This document shows, in pieces, positions 1-6,721 of a stretch of 15,916 bases of DNA (position 1 is its first letter; every line of letters begins with the position of its first letter). Origin of the DNA: Ruminococcus sp. UBA4240 (GTDB taxonomy: Bacteria; Bacillota; Clostridia; Oscillospirales; Ruminococcaceae). Both the position numbers and the translations under genes were made by a program. Under the pieces are notes generated by a model. It ran no database searches and was not told the DNA's origin. It saw only the letters and a program-made list of their open reading frames with translations. The stretch covers positions 1 through 15,916 of the forward strand of contig DGXE01000038.1 in NCBI GenBank assembly GCA_002395525.1. The letters are read 5' to 3'.

Positions 1-24
1 ATTGATTGCAACTTTTACTGACAT
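1..24 (-). CDS. gap: Glyceraldehyde-3-phosphate dehydrogenase, N-terminus only (runs off the left edge)
   Basis: Only eight codons are inside the window, read on the minus strand from an ATG at 24-22: M-S-V-K-V-A-I-N. This matches the usual start of GAPDH, where it continues into the GFGRIGR nucleotide-binding loop. An AGGAGG ribosome site (34-39) lies 9 nt upstream, and a good promoter sits further upstream at 86-114. GAPDH oxidises glyceraldehyde-3-phosphate in glycolysis in the cytoplasm. The call rests on a very short peptide plus strong expression signals, so it is likely but not certain. Confidence 0.72.
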
Positions 25-85
25 TGGATATTACCTCCTGAATGTTTTCTTGCCGGGAAAGCAAAACCTCTCCCTTATAACTAAT

Positions 86-114
86 ATAATATACCATTTT
101 CAGCAAATTTGCAA
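86..114 (-). promoter_or_regulatory. Sigma-70 type promoter for the gap gene
   Basis: On the minus strand, -35 TTGCAA (109-114) and -10 TATTAT (86-91) are separated by exactly 17 nt. The start codon lies about 60 nt downstream. The surrounding 60-170 region is very AT-rich and carries no gene. Confidence 0.7.
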
Positions 115-188
115 GCCTTTTTTCAAAAAATAATGAAAAATTTACAAGGGTTGTAACTTTTATTTTTGTATGGGGTGGCAGAAGAAAG

Positions 189-220
189 AGCCACTCCTGT
201 CAGTGCGGGCAGGAGCGGCT
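189..220 (-). terminator. Hairpin terminator of the flippase-fragment gene
   Basis: An 11-bp inverted repeat (189-199 with 210-220, one G-U pair, 10-nt loop) begins 3 bp after the TAA stop of the minus-strand gene at 224. The following tract is pyrimidine-rich (CTTTCTTC on the minus strand) rather than a pure U run, so termination may be moderate. Confidence 0.6.
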
Positions 221-223
221 TCC

Positions 224-601
224 TTATCTTTCAAAGATGTAGTAATATTGGACGGTTTCTTTGCGGTTATTTAGGGAATCATCATCAAATAAATTACCCT
301 CTTTGGAGATGTTAAAGCCTTTTGACAATAACCCCTTATGCATGAGTTCCTTTATCTGCGTCTGTGCAGTATATGGCATTGTAATCAGTGTGCAGTTTGC
401 GGCAGGTCCGAAGGTAAGGGCGGCAATATTCATCATGGAGAGCAGGTATACGATGGTGCCGTACCTCTCCGTGCCGAAAGTCCTCTCCCAGAAGGGATAT
501 ATGGCAAACTGAGCCATGGCATTCATGAACACGATGCCGATGATGCTGAGCACAGAATCCCCGAAGAGCTTTTTAACGTTGTTTTTTATATCCATAATCA
601 T
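224..601 (-). pseudogene. Truncated polysaccharide flippase N-terminus with an unrelated C-terminal tail
   Basis: The reading frame encodes about 125 residues. Roughly the first 75 look like the start of an O-antigen/capsule flippase (MATE-like polysaccharide transporter): a first membrane segment around residues 15-35, the pattern FWERTFGTERYG, then a second segment (IVYLLSMMNIAALTFG). Such proteins are normally 400-500 residues with 12-14 membrane segments. After about residue 80 the chain is polar and ends in a tail rich in Asn, Asp and Tyr (NISKEGNLFDDDS to YYYIFER) that I cannot assign. The simplest reading is a deletion remnant, but the unit has a full promoter (627-655) and a terminator just after the stop, so a short two-helix membrane protein may still be made. 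The start is uncertain: GTG 604, ATG 601 or ATG 595, with only a weak AAAGAT ribosome site. Confidence 0.5.
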
Positions 602-626
602 CACAAATCTTTAACAGCTTGAATTA

Positions 627-655
627 ACTTTACCACATTTCCCAAAAATTGTCAA
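627..655 (-). promoter_or_regulatory. Sigma-70 type promoter for the flippase-fragment gene
   Basis: On the minus strand, a consensus TTGACA (650-655) is followed after 17 nt by TAAAGT (627-632). It lies about 25 nt upstream of the start codons near 601 and is divergent from the lipoprotein promoter at 793-821. Confidence 0.6.
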
Positions 656-789
656 GAATAATGTATCAAAAACTGTACAGAATATTGTAATGTTTTCTGT
701 CTGTCCGTAGAGGGCGGAGGGGCTGTATGAAAGGGCTGTGTGAACAGGCTGTGAAACAGATTTGTTAAAACGCTGAAAAATCACCTCCG

Positions 790-821
790 ATATTGACAAA
801 TCCGTCAATATGGTGTATATT
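790..821 (+). promoter_or_regulatory. Promoter with built-in inverted-repeat operator, upstream of lipoprotein and CobW genes
   Basis: A consensus -35 TTGACA (793-798) and -10 TATATT (816-821) are separated by 17 nt. A perfect 8-bp inverted repeat, ATATTGAC (790-797) and GTCAATAT (804-811) with 6 nt between, covers the -35 box and most of the spacer. That is where a dimeric repressor would block RNA polymerase. The sequence does not match the Fur, Zur, PerR, LexA, Rex or CopY boxes I know. The predicted RNA start is about 90 nt before the lipoprotein ATG. The rest of 605-916 shows no gene. Confidence 0.72.
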
Positions 822-916
822 TGTATTTGTTGACCGTGAAGGAGAGCCGTTTACAGGCTGTTCCCACGGCAGAAAACAGAAAGACCGGGGGCATACCCCG
901 TAACAGGGAGATAACA

Positions 917-1651
917 ATGAACAAAAGGAAGATACTTGCCGCATTATTTGCCTGTGCGGCGCTTACCGCCTGCGCCGGCGGCAATACACAGACCGGCACC
1001 ACAACTGCCGCACCCGCCGCTGAGACTACCGCCGTCCCTGCGGCTGAGACCACTGCCGGGACTGATGTCACCCTTGACCCCCGTGCGGAGGAGGCTCTTT
1101 CCGCTCCGGAGGTGGGCTCCTTCCGTGAGGTGGAGAACGAGGAGGATCTTGCCATATACAAGTTCTCTGCAAGTATCCCCGAGGGCTTTGAAGCCGCCCA
1201 GGACGACAAGGACGGCAAGATATACGCCTCTCCGGACAGCTCCATCATCATAAGGGCGCAGAACTACAAGGATCAGTTCCAGGATCTGGCAACTGTTGCG
1301 GACAACGGCTGTGCCACCATCAAGGTGCAGAATATGTACTATCAGGCGGACACGGAGTTCTCAGAGCCTGTGAACACCACTGTTGCAGGTTTTGATGCCA
1401 TCCGCTACGACTACACCGTAAAGAGCTACTATTTCGTTCACGAGACCGATGCAGAGGGGAATGTGGTCACCAATGCCGACGGCAGCGCTCCCGAGGGGGA
1501 AAAGACCCTTGTGGGGGAATACTGCGACAGGGTGTATTACTTCTTCTCCGATGAGGATGTATACTATTTCATCTGCGAGACAAAGGCGGAAAACAAGGAC
1601 AAGATGGATCCCATATTCGATGCCTTTGTGGAGAGCGTCAAGATAAACTGA
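917..1651 (+). CDS. Lipoprotein with a PsbP/DcrB-like domain, function unknown
   Basis: The start is ATG 917, chosen because AGGGAG (905-910) lies 6 nt upstream; the frame stays open upstream but lacks a ribosome site. The 244-residue product begins with a lipoprotein signal: a charged start, a hydrophobic stretch, then L-T-A-C with Cys19 the likely lipidated residue. A Thr/Ala/Pro linker with two near-copies of AAETTA(V/G) follows to about residue 48. The folded part (about 65-244) has the layout of small PsbP/DcrB/LpqN-type domains: an IPEGFEA strand, a TVAGFDAIRYDY segment, a late YYFICETK strand and a terminal helix ending DAFVESVKI. It should sit on the outer face of the cell membrane. 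It is first in a two-gene unit, 28 bp ahead of the CobW gene, so a role near metal binding or delivery is possible but is inferred from context only. Confidence 0.85.
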   Translation: MNKRKILAALFACAALTACAGGNTQTGTTTAAPAAETTAVPAAETTAGTDVTLDPRAEEALSAPEVGSFREVENEEDLAIYKFSASIPEGFEAAQDDKDGKIYASPDSSIIIRAQNYKDQFQDLATVADNGCATIKVQNMYYQADTEFSEPVNTTVAGFDAIRYDYTVKSYYFVHETDAEGNVVTNADGSAPEGEKTLVGEYCDRVYYFFSDEDVYYFICETKAENKDKMDPIFDAFVESVKIN

Positions 1652-1679
1652 GCCGCAGGGCTTTACAGGAGGAGTTAAA

Positions 1680-3002
1680 ATGAAAGCTGCAAACAAGCTG
1701 GTGCCCATTACCCTGCTTACGGGGTATCTGGGTGCGGGCAAGACCACACTTATCAACCATGTTCTTTCCAATCAGCAGGGCTACAAGTGCGCTGTTATCG
1801 TAAACGACATAGGGGAGGTCAATATCGACGCTGACCTTATCCAGAAGGGGGGCACGGTCACCCAGAAGGACGAGAACCTTGTGCCCCTTTCAAACGGCTG
1901 CATCTGCTGCACCCTGAAGACTGACCTTATGCAGCAGATACAGGATCTAATCTCCACAGGGAAGTTTGACTATCTGCTCATTGAGGCATCAGGCATATGC
2001 GAGCCCATGCCCATTGCCCAGACCATATCCGTTCTCGAGGGCAAGTCCGGGGACAGGCGCTTCCCCCCCATATGCCGCCTGGACAACATCGTTACCGTGG
2101 TGGATGCCCTGAGAATGGCTACCGAGTTCGGCTGCGGCGACGACCTTCTTAAGGAGGGCATCGACGAGGAAGACATCGAGAACCTGCTCATTCAGCAGAT
2201 CGAGTTCTGCACCACCATCATCCTCAACAAGGTGGACAAGGTGACACCGGAGCAGCTTGGCCGTGTAAAGGCTATGATAAAGGCTCTCCAGCCCCACGCA
2301 AGGATAATCGAGGTAAGCTACGGCAAGGTGGATGTAGCCGATATACTTGATACTAAGTGCTATGACTTTGAAAAGGCTGTCACCTCCGCAGGCTGGGCTG
2401 AGGCATATGAGGCTCAGACAGGCATTGCGGTTGATGAGGGCTACGAGCATCACGATGATGATGACGACGACGATGACGACGAACACGAGCATCATCACCA
2501 CGACCATGACGACGATGATGACGATGAGCACGAGCATCATCACCATGACCACGACGATGATGACGACGATGACGACGAGCACGAGCACCACCACGGTCAT
2601 CATCATCACCACCACCATGATGAGGGTGAGGCTGAGGAATACGGCATAGGTACCTTTGTATACCATCGCAGAGCCCCCTTCAACAAGGAGAAGCTGCAGG
2701 AATGGGTGAACGGCTGGCCCAAGTCCGTCATCCGCTGCAAGGGTATGCTGTGGTTCTCCGACTCCTGGGATGATGCCTATGTATTCGAGCAGTCCGGGGT
2801 GCAGATAACCGCCACCAACTCCGGCAAGTGGTTTGCCGCTGCCCCTGAGAGGGAGAGGAAGAAGCTCCTTGCCGAGTATCCCGACATTGCGGCTCAGTGG
2901 GACGAAAAGTACGGCGACAGGGAGATAAAGCTGGTATTCATCGGTCAGAAGATGGACAAGAAGAAGATCTGCGACACCCTTGACGAGTGCCTGGATGTCT
3001 GA
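1680..3002 (+). CDS. CobW/COG0523-family GTPase, putative metal (zinc) chaperone with a long His/Asp-rich tract
   Basis: This cytoplasmic G3E GTPase has 440 residues and an AGGAGGAG ribosome site (1667-1674) 5 nt before ATG. Visible motifs are the P-loop GYLGAGKTT (15-23), the family metal-binding motif GCICC (73-77), Walker B region LLIEASG (99-105), NKVD for guanine recognition (183-186), and a CobW C-terminal domain (about 323-438). COG0523 proteins use GTP hydrolysis to load metal into client proteins; zinc is the best-supported metal, with cobalt or nickel for some members. Between the two domains, residues 257-313 are almost pure Asp, His and Glu, in three modules of an Asp run followed by EHEHHHHDHD or a variant, ending in seven consecutive His. 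Short His-rich linkers are common in the family, but this one is very long and could buffer many metal ions. It is co-transcribed with the lipoprotein and lies next to a four-Cys L28 gene, which fits zinc. The exact client and metal are not visible. Confidence 0.92.
   Translation: MKAANKLVPITLLTGYLGAGKTTLINHVLSNQQGYKCAVIVNDIGEVNIDADLIQKGGTVTQKDENLVPLSNGCICCTLKTDLMQQIQDLISTGKFDYLLIEASGICEPMPIAQTISVLEGKSGDRRFPPICRLDNIVTVVDALRMATEFGCGDDLLKEGIDEEDIENLLIQQIEFCTTIILNKVDKVTPEQLGRVKAMIKALQPHARIIEVSYGKVDVADILDTKCYDFEKAVTSAGWAEAYEAQTGIAVDEGYEHHDDDDDDDDDEHEHHHHDHDDDDDDEHEHHHHDHDDDDDDDDEHEHHHGHHHHHHHDEGEAEEYGIGTFVYHRRAPFNKEKLQEWVNGWPKSVIRCKGMLWFSDSWDDAYVFEQSGVQITATNSGKWFAAAPERERKKLLAEYPDIAAQWDEKYGDREIKLVFIGQKMDKKKICDTLDECLDV
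2446..2620 (+). repeat. In-frame GAY/CAY codon repeat encoding the Asp/His tract
   Basis: About 175 bp inside the CobW-family gene consist almost only of GAC/GAT, CAC/CAT and GAG/GAA codons in three imperfect modules of about 18-20 codons. Codon choice (C or T third base) varies between modules, so it is not a recent exact duplication, but the stretch is prone to slippage and length variation. Confidence 0.85.
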
Positions 3003-3090
3003 TCCCCCCTCCGGGAATAAAGCAATTTCGCAAAAAGGCGGGGCTGTAAGGGTGCATATTTGTAAATTTTCATAAATTTCAAAAAAGCAC

Positions 3091-3119
3091 TTGATTTTTC
3101 CTGCCGTTTGTGATAACAT
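3091..3119 (+). promoter_or_regulatory. Promoter of rpmB
   Basis: -35 TTGATT (3091-3096), a 17-nt spacer and -10 TAACAT (3114-3119), with an extended -10 TG at 3111-3112. It gives L28 a transcription unit separate from the CobW-family gene ending at 3002. No convincing terminator is visible between the two. Confidence 0.68.
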
Positions 3120-3185
3120 AGATATGTTCTATTTATGAGTATGACAGCACATTACTTGTGTGCTTTTGTAAGGAGGTGCAGCACG

Positions 3186-3374
3186 GTGGCTAAGTGCGAT
3201 ATATGCGGTAAGGGCGTTACCTTCGGTATCAAGGTGTCCCATTCACATCATCGTTCAAACAGAGCATGGAAGCCCAACGTAAAGCGTGTTAAGGCGATCG
3301 TTGACGGTACTCCCAAGCATATCCATGTTTGTTCAAGATGCCTGCGTTCAGGCAAGGTTACACGTTCTGTATGA
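3186..3374 (+). CDS. rpmB: Large-subunit ribosomal protein bL28, zinc-ribbon (C+) form
   Basis: The product is a 62-residue L28. The start is the GTG at 3186: AAGGAGGTG (3170-3178) lies 7 nt upstream and the protein then begins MAKCDICGK, the usual L28 start; the longer reading from 3135 adds non-homologous residues. Family features are the basic core HSHHRSNRAWKPNVK and the C-terminal CSRCLRSGKV. Two Cys pairs, C4/C7 and C49/C52, form a zinc ribbon, so this is the zinc-binding C+ form, not the Cys-free paralogue many bacteria make under zinc starvation. L28 is a component of the 50S subunit. A hairpin (3400-3428) follows the stop. Confidence 0.97.
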   Translation: MAKCDICGKGVTFGIKVSHSHHRSNRAWKPNVKRVKAIVDGTPKHIHVCSRCLRSGKVTRSV

Positions 3375-3399
3375 TCACAGCACGGTATATGGTAAGGTA

Positions 3400-3428
3400 A
3401 AGCGTGTTCCCCGCAAAGGAGCACGCTT
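3400..3428 (+). terminator. Hairpin after rpmB, possible terminator
   Basis: An 11-bp stem (3400-3410 with 3418-3428, one wobble pair) with a CCGCAAA loop begins 26 bp after the rpmB stop. No U-run follows, so it may be a weak terminator or an RNA 3'-end stabiliser. Confidence 0.55.
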
Positions 3429-3556
3429 CGCTATTAGAGGTTAGATTTTAGAGGTTAGAGGTTAGATAAGTGACGGAGAGCGGGCAGCTTGAAAGCTCTT
3501 TTCTTGTATGCTTTGCCCTCTAACCTCTAACTTCTGACCTCTTTTGCACAATAGCG
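3429..3556 (+). repeat. Composite intergenic element with heptamer arrays in inverted orientation
   Basis: The left arm has five tandem 7-bp units (3434-3468: TTAGAGG, TTAGATT, TTAGAGG, TTAGAGG, TTAGATA). The right arm has three units in the opposite orientation (3517-3537: CCTCTAA, CCTCTAA, CTTCTGA). TTAGAGGTTAGAGG (3448-3461) and its exact complement (3517-3530) form a perfect 14-bp inverted repeat. The outer ends CGCTATT (3429-3435) and AATAGCG (3550-3556) are also inverted. Just inside the left array is GTGACGGAGAGCGGGCAGCT (3470-3489), a version of the motif found at the other elements here. No gene is present between 3375 and 3601. Confidence 0.75.
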
Positions 3557-3601
3557 GAGGGGAAACAGAAAGCCTGTAAGAAGGGGCTTTTGGGGGCGTT
3601 T

Positions 3602-5041
3602 ATGAAAATACTCTATATGGGCAACTCCTTTAAATATGAGACTGAGGCGGTGCTGAAGCTGTTCTTCCCTCTGGAGAGGTTTGAATTTGCCTTTGACGAA
3701 GCACCTCTGTATGATACGGACTGCGCAGTGATAGCCCTTGGGGAGGAGCTTTCTGTTGAGGTGTGCCTGAATGGCACAAGGGTCAGGAAAGCATCGCCCT
3801 TAAAAGGCGGCGACAATGAGCTGGAGCTGTGCCGTATGCTGTTTTCCGCCCTCTCCGGGATAACGGGGATAGTGCCGGACTGGGGCTGCCTTACGGGGAT
3901 ACGCCCTGTGAAGAAGATAAACGCCCTGCTTGCCAAAGGCCTGTCCTATGAGGAGATAGCAGGTCATCTGGGGGAGAAGTATTTCCTCCGGGAGAACAAG
4001 GCGCTGCTTTCCTACCGCACCGCCCTTACACAGAAAAATGCCCTTGACACCCTGTCCCCGAAGAGCTATTCCCTGTATGTGGGCATACCCTTCTGCACCA
4101 CACGGTGCTCCTACTGCTCCTTCGTGTCCCACACCATAAGCTCGAAGGGGGCGAGGGAGCTTATCCCCCGCTATGTGGAGATGCTGTGCAGGGAGATAGC
4201 CGACACGGGCAGCATAATGCGAAACAGCGGCAGAGTCCTTGACACGGTGTACATAGGGGGCGGTACTCCCACAGCCATATCAGCCCATCAGCTTGATGCG
4301 GTGATGAGCGCCATAGAAAGGCACTTTGACCTTTCCTCCATGAGGGAATACTCCGTGGAGGCGGGGCGGGCTGACACCATAGACAGGGATAAGCTGTCAG
4401 TAATAAAGAACCACGGTGCCACCCGCATTTCCATAAATCCCCAGAGCCTTAACGATGAGGTGCTTAAAAACATAGGCCGTGCCCACACGGCAGGGGAGTT
4501 CATGGAGGCATTCGCCCTGGCACGCTCCATGGGCTTTGACAACATAAACACCGACACCATAGCGGGGCTGCCGGGGGATGACTACGACAGCTTCTGCGCC
4601 ACCATAGAGGGGCTGATTGCCCTCTCCCCGGAGAACATCACGGTACACACCCTGACGGTAAAGCGCTCCGCCTCCCTGTTTGCGGGGGCATCAAGGGAGG
4701 ATTTCGCCCGTGACGGGGATGTGTCACGCATGGTGGACGGGGCAGGGAGCAGGCTGCTTAAAGCGGGCTATTCCCCCTACTACCTGTACCGCCAGAAGAA
4801 CACCATCGGCAACCTTGAGAACACAGGCTTCTGCAAGCCGGGTAGGGAAAGTCTTTACAACATCTACATCATGGAGGAGTGCCAGGACATAATCGCCTGC
4901 GGTGCTGGGGGCTCCACAAAGCTCACCGACCCGGAAACCGGGAAGATCACCCGGTATTTCAACTACAAATACCCCTACGAATACATCAGCCGATACGACA
5001 AAATGGTGGAATACAAGAAGCTATTAGTTGATAGTGAATAG
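3602..5041 (+). CDS. hemZ: HemZ-type radical SAM protein, oxygen-independent coproporphyrinogen III dehydrogenase family
   Basis: The start is ATG 3602, giving 479 residues and MKILYMGNSF; an in-frame TTG at 3590 is less likely. An N-terminal domain (about 1-150) contains GIRPVKKIN (99-107), a mark of HemZ rather than HemN. The radical SAM domain follows: GIPFCTTRCSYC (161-172), with C165, C169 and C172 binding the 4Fe-4S cluster, then VYIGGGTPT (216-224), SVEAGR (251-256) and NTDTIAGLPGD (316-326). The C-terminal region has YLYRQKNTIGNLENTGF (394-410) and GAGGSTK (434-440). HemN-type enzymes use SAM to decarboxylate two propionates in anaerobic haem synthesis. No other haem gene is nearby, and many gut Clostridia carry hemZ with an incomplete pathway, so the true substrate is open. 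The last codons, for LLVDSE and the TAG stop, are made by a 7-bp repeat array (5021-5041), so the native C-terminus may have been altered. Confidence 0.92.
   Translation: MKILYMGNSFKYETEAVLKLFFPLERFEFAFDEAPLYDTDCAVIALGEELSVEVCLNGTRVRKASPLKGGDNELELCRMLFSALSGITGIVPDWGCLTGIRPVKKINALLAKGLSYEEIAGHLGEKYFLRENKALLSYRTALTQKNALDTLSPKSYSLYVGIPFCTTRCSYCSFVSHTISSKGARELIPRYVEMLCREIADTGSIMRNSGRVLDTVYIGGGTPTAISAHQLDAVMSAIERHFDLSSMREYSVEAGRADTIDRDKLSVIKNHGATRISINPQSLNDEVLKNIGRAHTAGEFMEAFALARSMGFDNINTDTIAGLPGDDYDSFCATIEGLIALSPENITVHTLTVKRSASLFAGASREDFARDGDVSRMVDGAGSRLLKAGYSPYYLYRQKNTIGNLENTGFCKPGRESLYNIYIMEECQDIIACGAGGSTKLTDPETGKITRYFNYKYPYEYISRYDKMVEYKKLLVDSE
5021..5041 (+). repeat. Heptamer array forming the hemZ stop
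   Basis: Three tandem 7-bp units, CTATTAG, TTGATAG and TGAATAG, make up the last 21 bases of hemZ, including its TAG stop (5039-5041). Eleven bases downstream starts GTGACGGAGATGAGGGCTTG (5053-5072), a copy of the dispersed motif. Confidence 0.7.
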
Positions 5042-5126
5042 TGAAGCTATGGGTGACGGAGATGAGGGCTTGTCTTTCCATGCTTCTCTTGGGTTGCTTT
5101 GTGATGAAAGCGTACAGTTAGACAGC

Positions 5127-5300
5127 GATCGGATGGCTTGTTATCCTCATTCCCTGCAAAAGCAGCGCTTTTGCGTGGTAAACGATGATGCAAAAAGAAA
5201 AATGCGGCAAATCTAAAGTACAACTTTAGATTTGCCGCATTATTGTCATGGGTCAGAGGGAAGATGCCTTCGGCTTTATGTCACCTACTTATTACTTGGA
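5127..5300 (+). repeat. Dispersed repeat copy A, downstream of the AAA ATPase gene and hemZ
   Basis: This stretch is closely similar to copy B at 6722-6920, in the same orientation about 1.6 kb away. Shared blocks in order are GATCGGATGGCTTG-like start, TTCCCTGC, CGCTTTTGCGTGGTAAACGA, a large hairpin, CATGGGTCAGAGGGAAGATG, CTTTATGTCACCT and a short ACTTATT heptamer array (5287-5300). No open frame here resembles a gene. Together with 5042-5126, which shows only degenerate repeat sequence, it fills the gap between hemZ and the ATPase gene. Confidence 0.85.
5201..5241 (-). terminator. 19-bp perfect hairpin of copy A, probable terminator of the DUF4143 ATPase gene
   Basis: AATGCGGCAAATCTAAAGT (5201-5219) pairs perfectly with 5223-5241 around a 3-nt loop. 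Read on the minus strand, the stem is followed by a T-rich run (ATTTTTCTTTTTG), a good rho-independent terminator about 100 nt after the ATPase stop. On the plus strand the following run is poorer, so any effect on hemZ is weaker. The inner part matches the operator-like palindrome at 6631-6653. Confidence 0.75.
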
Positions 5301-5344
5301 AAAGAGCCTTTGATTCTCCGTAAACCTTTCTTTGCCTCTTGTTT

Positions 5345-6610
5345 TCAGATGTATTCCAAGGGCAGTGCTACAAGGTTTTCACGCAGATACAGCTTTCTGT
5401 CCGCAAGGCAGATTATTGCACCCATACCCCGCTTTTTATCGTGGATCCCGTCAAGCACATCAAATTCTGCTGCCATATTAGCCTTGGGCATTGTGGACAT
5501 TTTGATCTCAACAGGGTGAAGCATCTCTCCCTCCTGGATTATAAGATCTATCTCACCGCTTATCTCTTCGGAGATGCCGTCTGCTTTGGATCTTTTCTTA
5601 TCCTTTCCGTTGTAGAAGAAGACATCAAAATCATAGTCAAGCCCTTCATTGGTGAATGATTTCAGTATCTCGTTTATTACAAAGGTCTCGAACATTGCCC
5701 CTGCCATGGCACCGTTTTTCAGCGTATCCGGTGTGAGCCAGCGTGTGAGATAGCTGCATAGTCCGGTATCTCGAAAATACAGCTTGGGCGTTTTTATTGC
5801 CCGGTTCAGCACGCTTGAGGTATATGGTTTCAGAATGTATATTATGCCGCTCTTTTCGAGGATAGACAGCCATTCCTTGATAGTTATCTGGGAAACCCCC
5901 ACCTGATCGGCGATGTTTGCGTAGTTTACTATCTGCCCTGTTCTTGCTGCCGCCGATGTCATGAATTTTACAAAGGTAAGGTGATTCTTGGCTTTTACAA
6001 GCTGATTCACATCACGCTCCAGATAGGTCTTCACATAGGACTGATAGTAGTCTATCCATTCCCGCCCGGGATTGGAGTACAGTTCGGGATAGCTGCCCCT
6101 GTGGATGATGCTCCAGATATCGCTGCCGTACTTCTTGACAGCCTTTTCCCTTTCACTTATATACTCAGGCGACGGAACGAAATGGCGGTTAAAGTCCACA
6201 TCATATATCTCTCTAAGTGAAAGACCGTCCAGCTCTACCACCGATATCCTTCCTGCAAGGGATTCGCTTATCCCCTCCATGAGCTGCAGCTTCTGGGAAC
6301 CTGTCAGAAGGAAGTTCCCGTGCTCTTCCGTATTATCAAGGATCATTTTCAGTTTATTGAATATGGAAGGACACTTTTGCACCTCGTCTATCACAAGGGG
6401 GGCAGGATTGTTCAAAAGAAACAGACCTATATCATCTGCTGCCTGTGCAAGCAGGAGATCGTCATCAAAGGTCACCCGGTTCAGGTCTCCGAACAAATGC
6501 CTGAAAAGAGTGGATTTTCCCACCTGTCTTGACCCTGTAAGAAGTAAAGCCCTGCTGTTCTTTGCTCTGCGCTCGATTATGGGAGCGATATGCCGCTTGA
6601 TGGAATACAT
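5345..6610 (-). CDS. AAA-family ATPase with a DUF4143 nuclease-like C-terminus
   Basis: The product has 421 residues. The start is ATG 6610 because GAGGTG lies 5 nt upstream; a TTG at 6631 keeps the frame open but would place that ribosome site inside the gene. Domains are an AAA_14-type ATPase (about 1-135) with Walker A GSRQVGKST (26-34), Walker B LVIDEVQ (72-78) and sensor LTGSQ (102-106); a middle region with a winged-helix-like segment (about 227-275); and a DUF4143 C-terminus (about 280-421). The last carries E308, D355 in GEIDLI and E368-x-K370 in VEIK, the pattern of a PD-(D/E)XK nuclease fold. Proteins of this kind are abundant in anaerobic bacteria and archaea, their role is not established, and some authors suspect DNA-binding or mobile-element functions. 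The gene stands alone between two direct repeats, has its own promoter with a palindrome over the -10 box, and looks less G+C-rich than the genes around it, all of which suits an acquired cassette. Confidence 0.9.
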   Translation of the reverse strand: MYSIKRHIAPIIERRAKNSRALLLTGSRQVGKSTLFRHLFGDLNRVTFDDDLLLAQAADDIGLFLLNNPAPLVIDEVQKCPSIFNKLKMILDNTEEHGNFLLTGSQKLQLMEGISESLAGRISVVELDGLSLREIYDVDFNRHFVPSPEYISEREKAVKKYGSDIWSIIHRGSYPELYSNPGREWIDYYQSYVKTYLERDVNQLVKAKNHLTFVKFMTSAAARTGQIVNYANIADQVGVSQITIKEWLSILEKSGIIYILKPYTSSVLNRAIKTPKLYFRDTGLCSYLTRWLTPDTLKNGAMAGAMFETFVINEILKSFTNEGLDYDFDVFFYNGKDKKRSKADGISEEISGEIDLIIQEGEMLHPVEIKMSTMPKANMAAEFDVLDGIHDKKRGMGAIICLADRKLYLRENLVALPLEYI

Positions 6611-6630
6611 GGTATCACCTCGTTGTGACA

Positions 6631-6653
6631 AATCTAAAGTTATACTTTAGATT
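6631..6653 (-). promoter_or_regulatory. Operator-like palindrome over the ATPase promoter
   Basis: AATCTAAAGT (6631-6640), TAT, ACTTTAGATT (6644-6653) is a perfect 10-bp inverted repeat covering the -10 box and the likely RNA start of the minus-strand ATPase gene. The same arms form the core of the large hairpins at 5201-5241 and 6798-6840. A protein bound here would block transcription; the winged-helix-like part of the ATPase itself is one candidate, by inference only. Confidence 0.7.
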
Positions 6654-6677
6654 ACCACACTTTGAGCTGAAAGTCAA
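6649..6677 (-). promoter_or_regulatory. Promoter of the DUF4143 ATPase gene
   Basis: On the minus strand, TTGACT (6672-6677), a 17-nt spacer and TAATCT (6649-6654). The predicted start of RNA falls near 6642, about 30 nt before the ATG. Confidence 0.68.
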
Positions 6678-6721
6678 GAATGAATTAATGTATAATGAAG
6701 AATGAAACGTTTTGACAGAGC

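Noticed and set aside
790..811. The inverted repeat considered as a Zur or Fur box because of the metal-chaperone gene downstream
   Set aside because: The half-site ATATTGAC and 6-nt gap do not match the Firmicute Zur (TCGTAAT-N-ATTACGA) or Fur (TGATAAT-N-ATTATCA) patterns.
1989..3119. A 376-residue open frame on the minus strand opposite the CobW-family gene, with a run of Val/Met/Ile resembling membrane segments
   Set aside because: It is the complement of the GAY/CAY codon tract, which reads as hydrophobic codons in reverse. It has no ribosome site and the plus-strand gene has clear family motifs.
3135..3374. A longer L28 reading starting at 3135
   Set aside because: The first 17 residues do not fit L28, while GTG 3186 has an ideal ribosome site and gives the usual MAKCDICGK start.
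5028..5519. Small plus-strand frames between hemZ and the ATPase gene
   Set aside because: They run through the dispersed repeat and the complement of the ATPase gene, without ribosome sites or protein-like composition.
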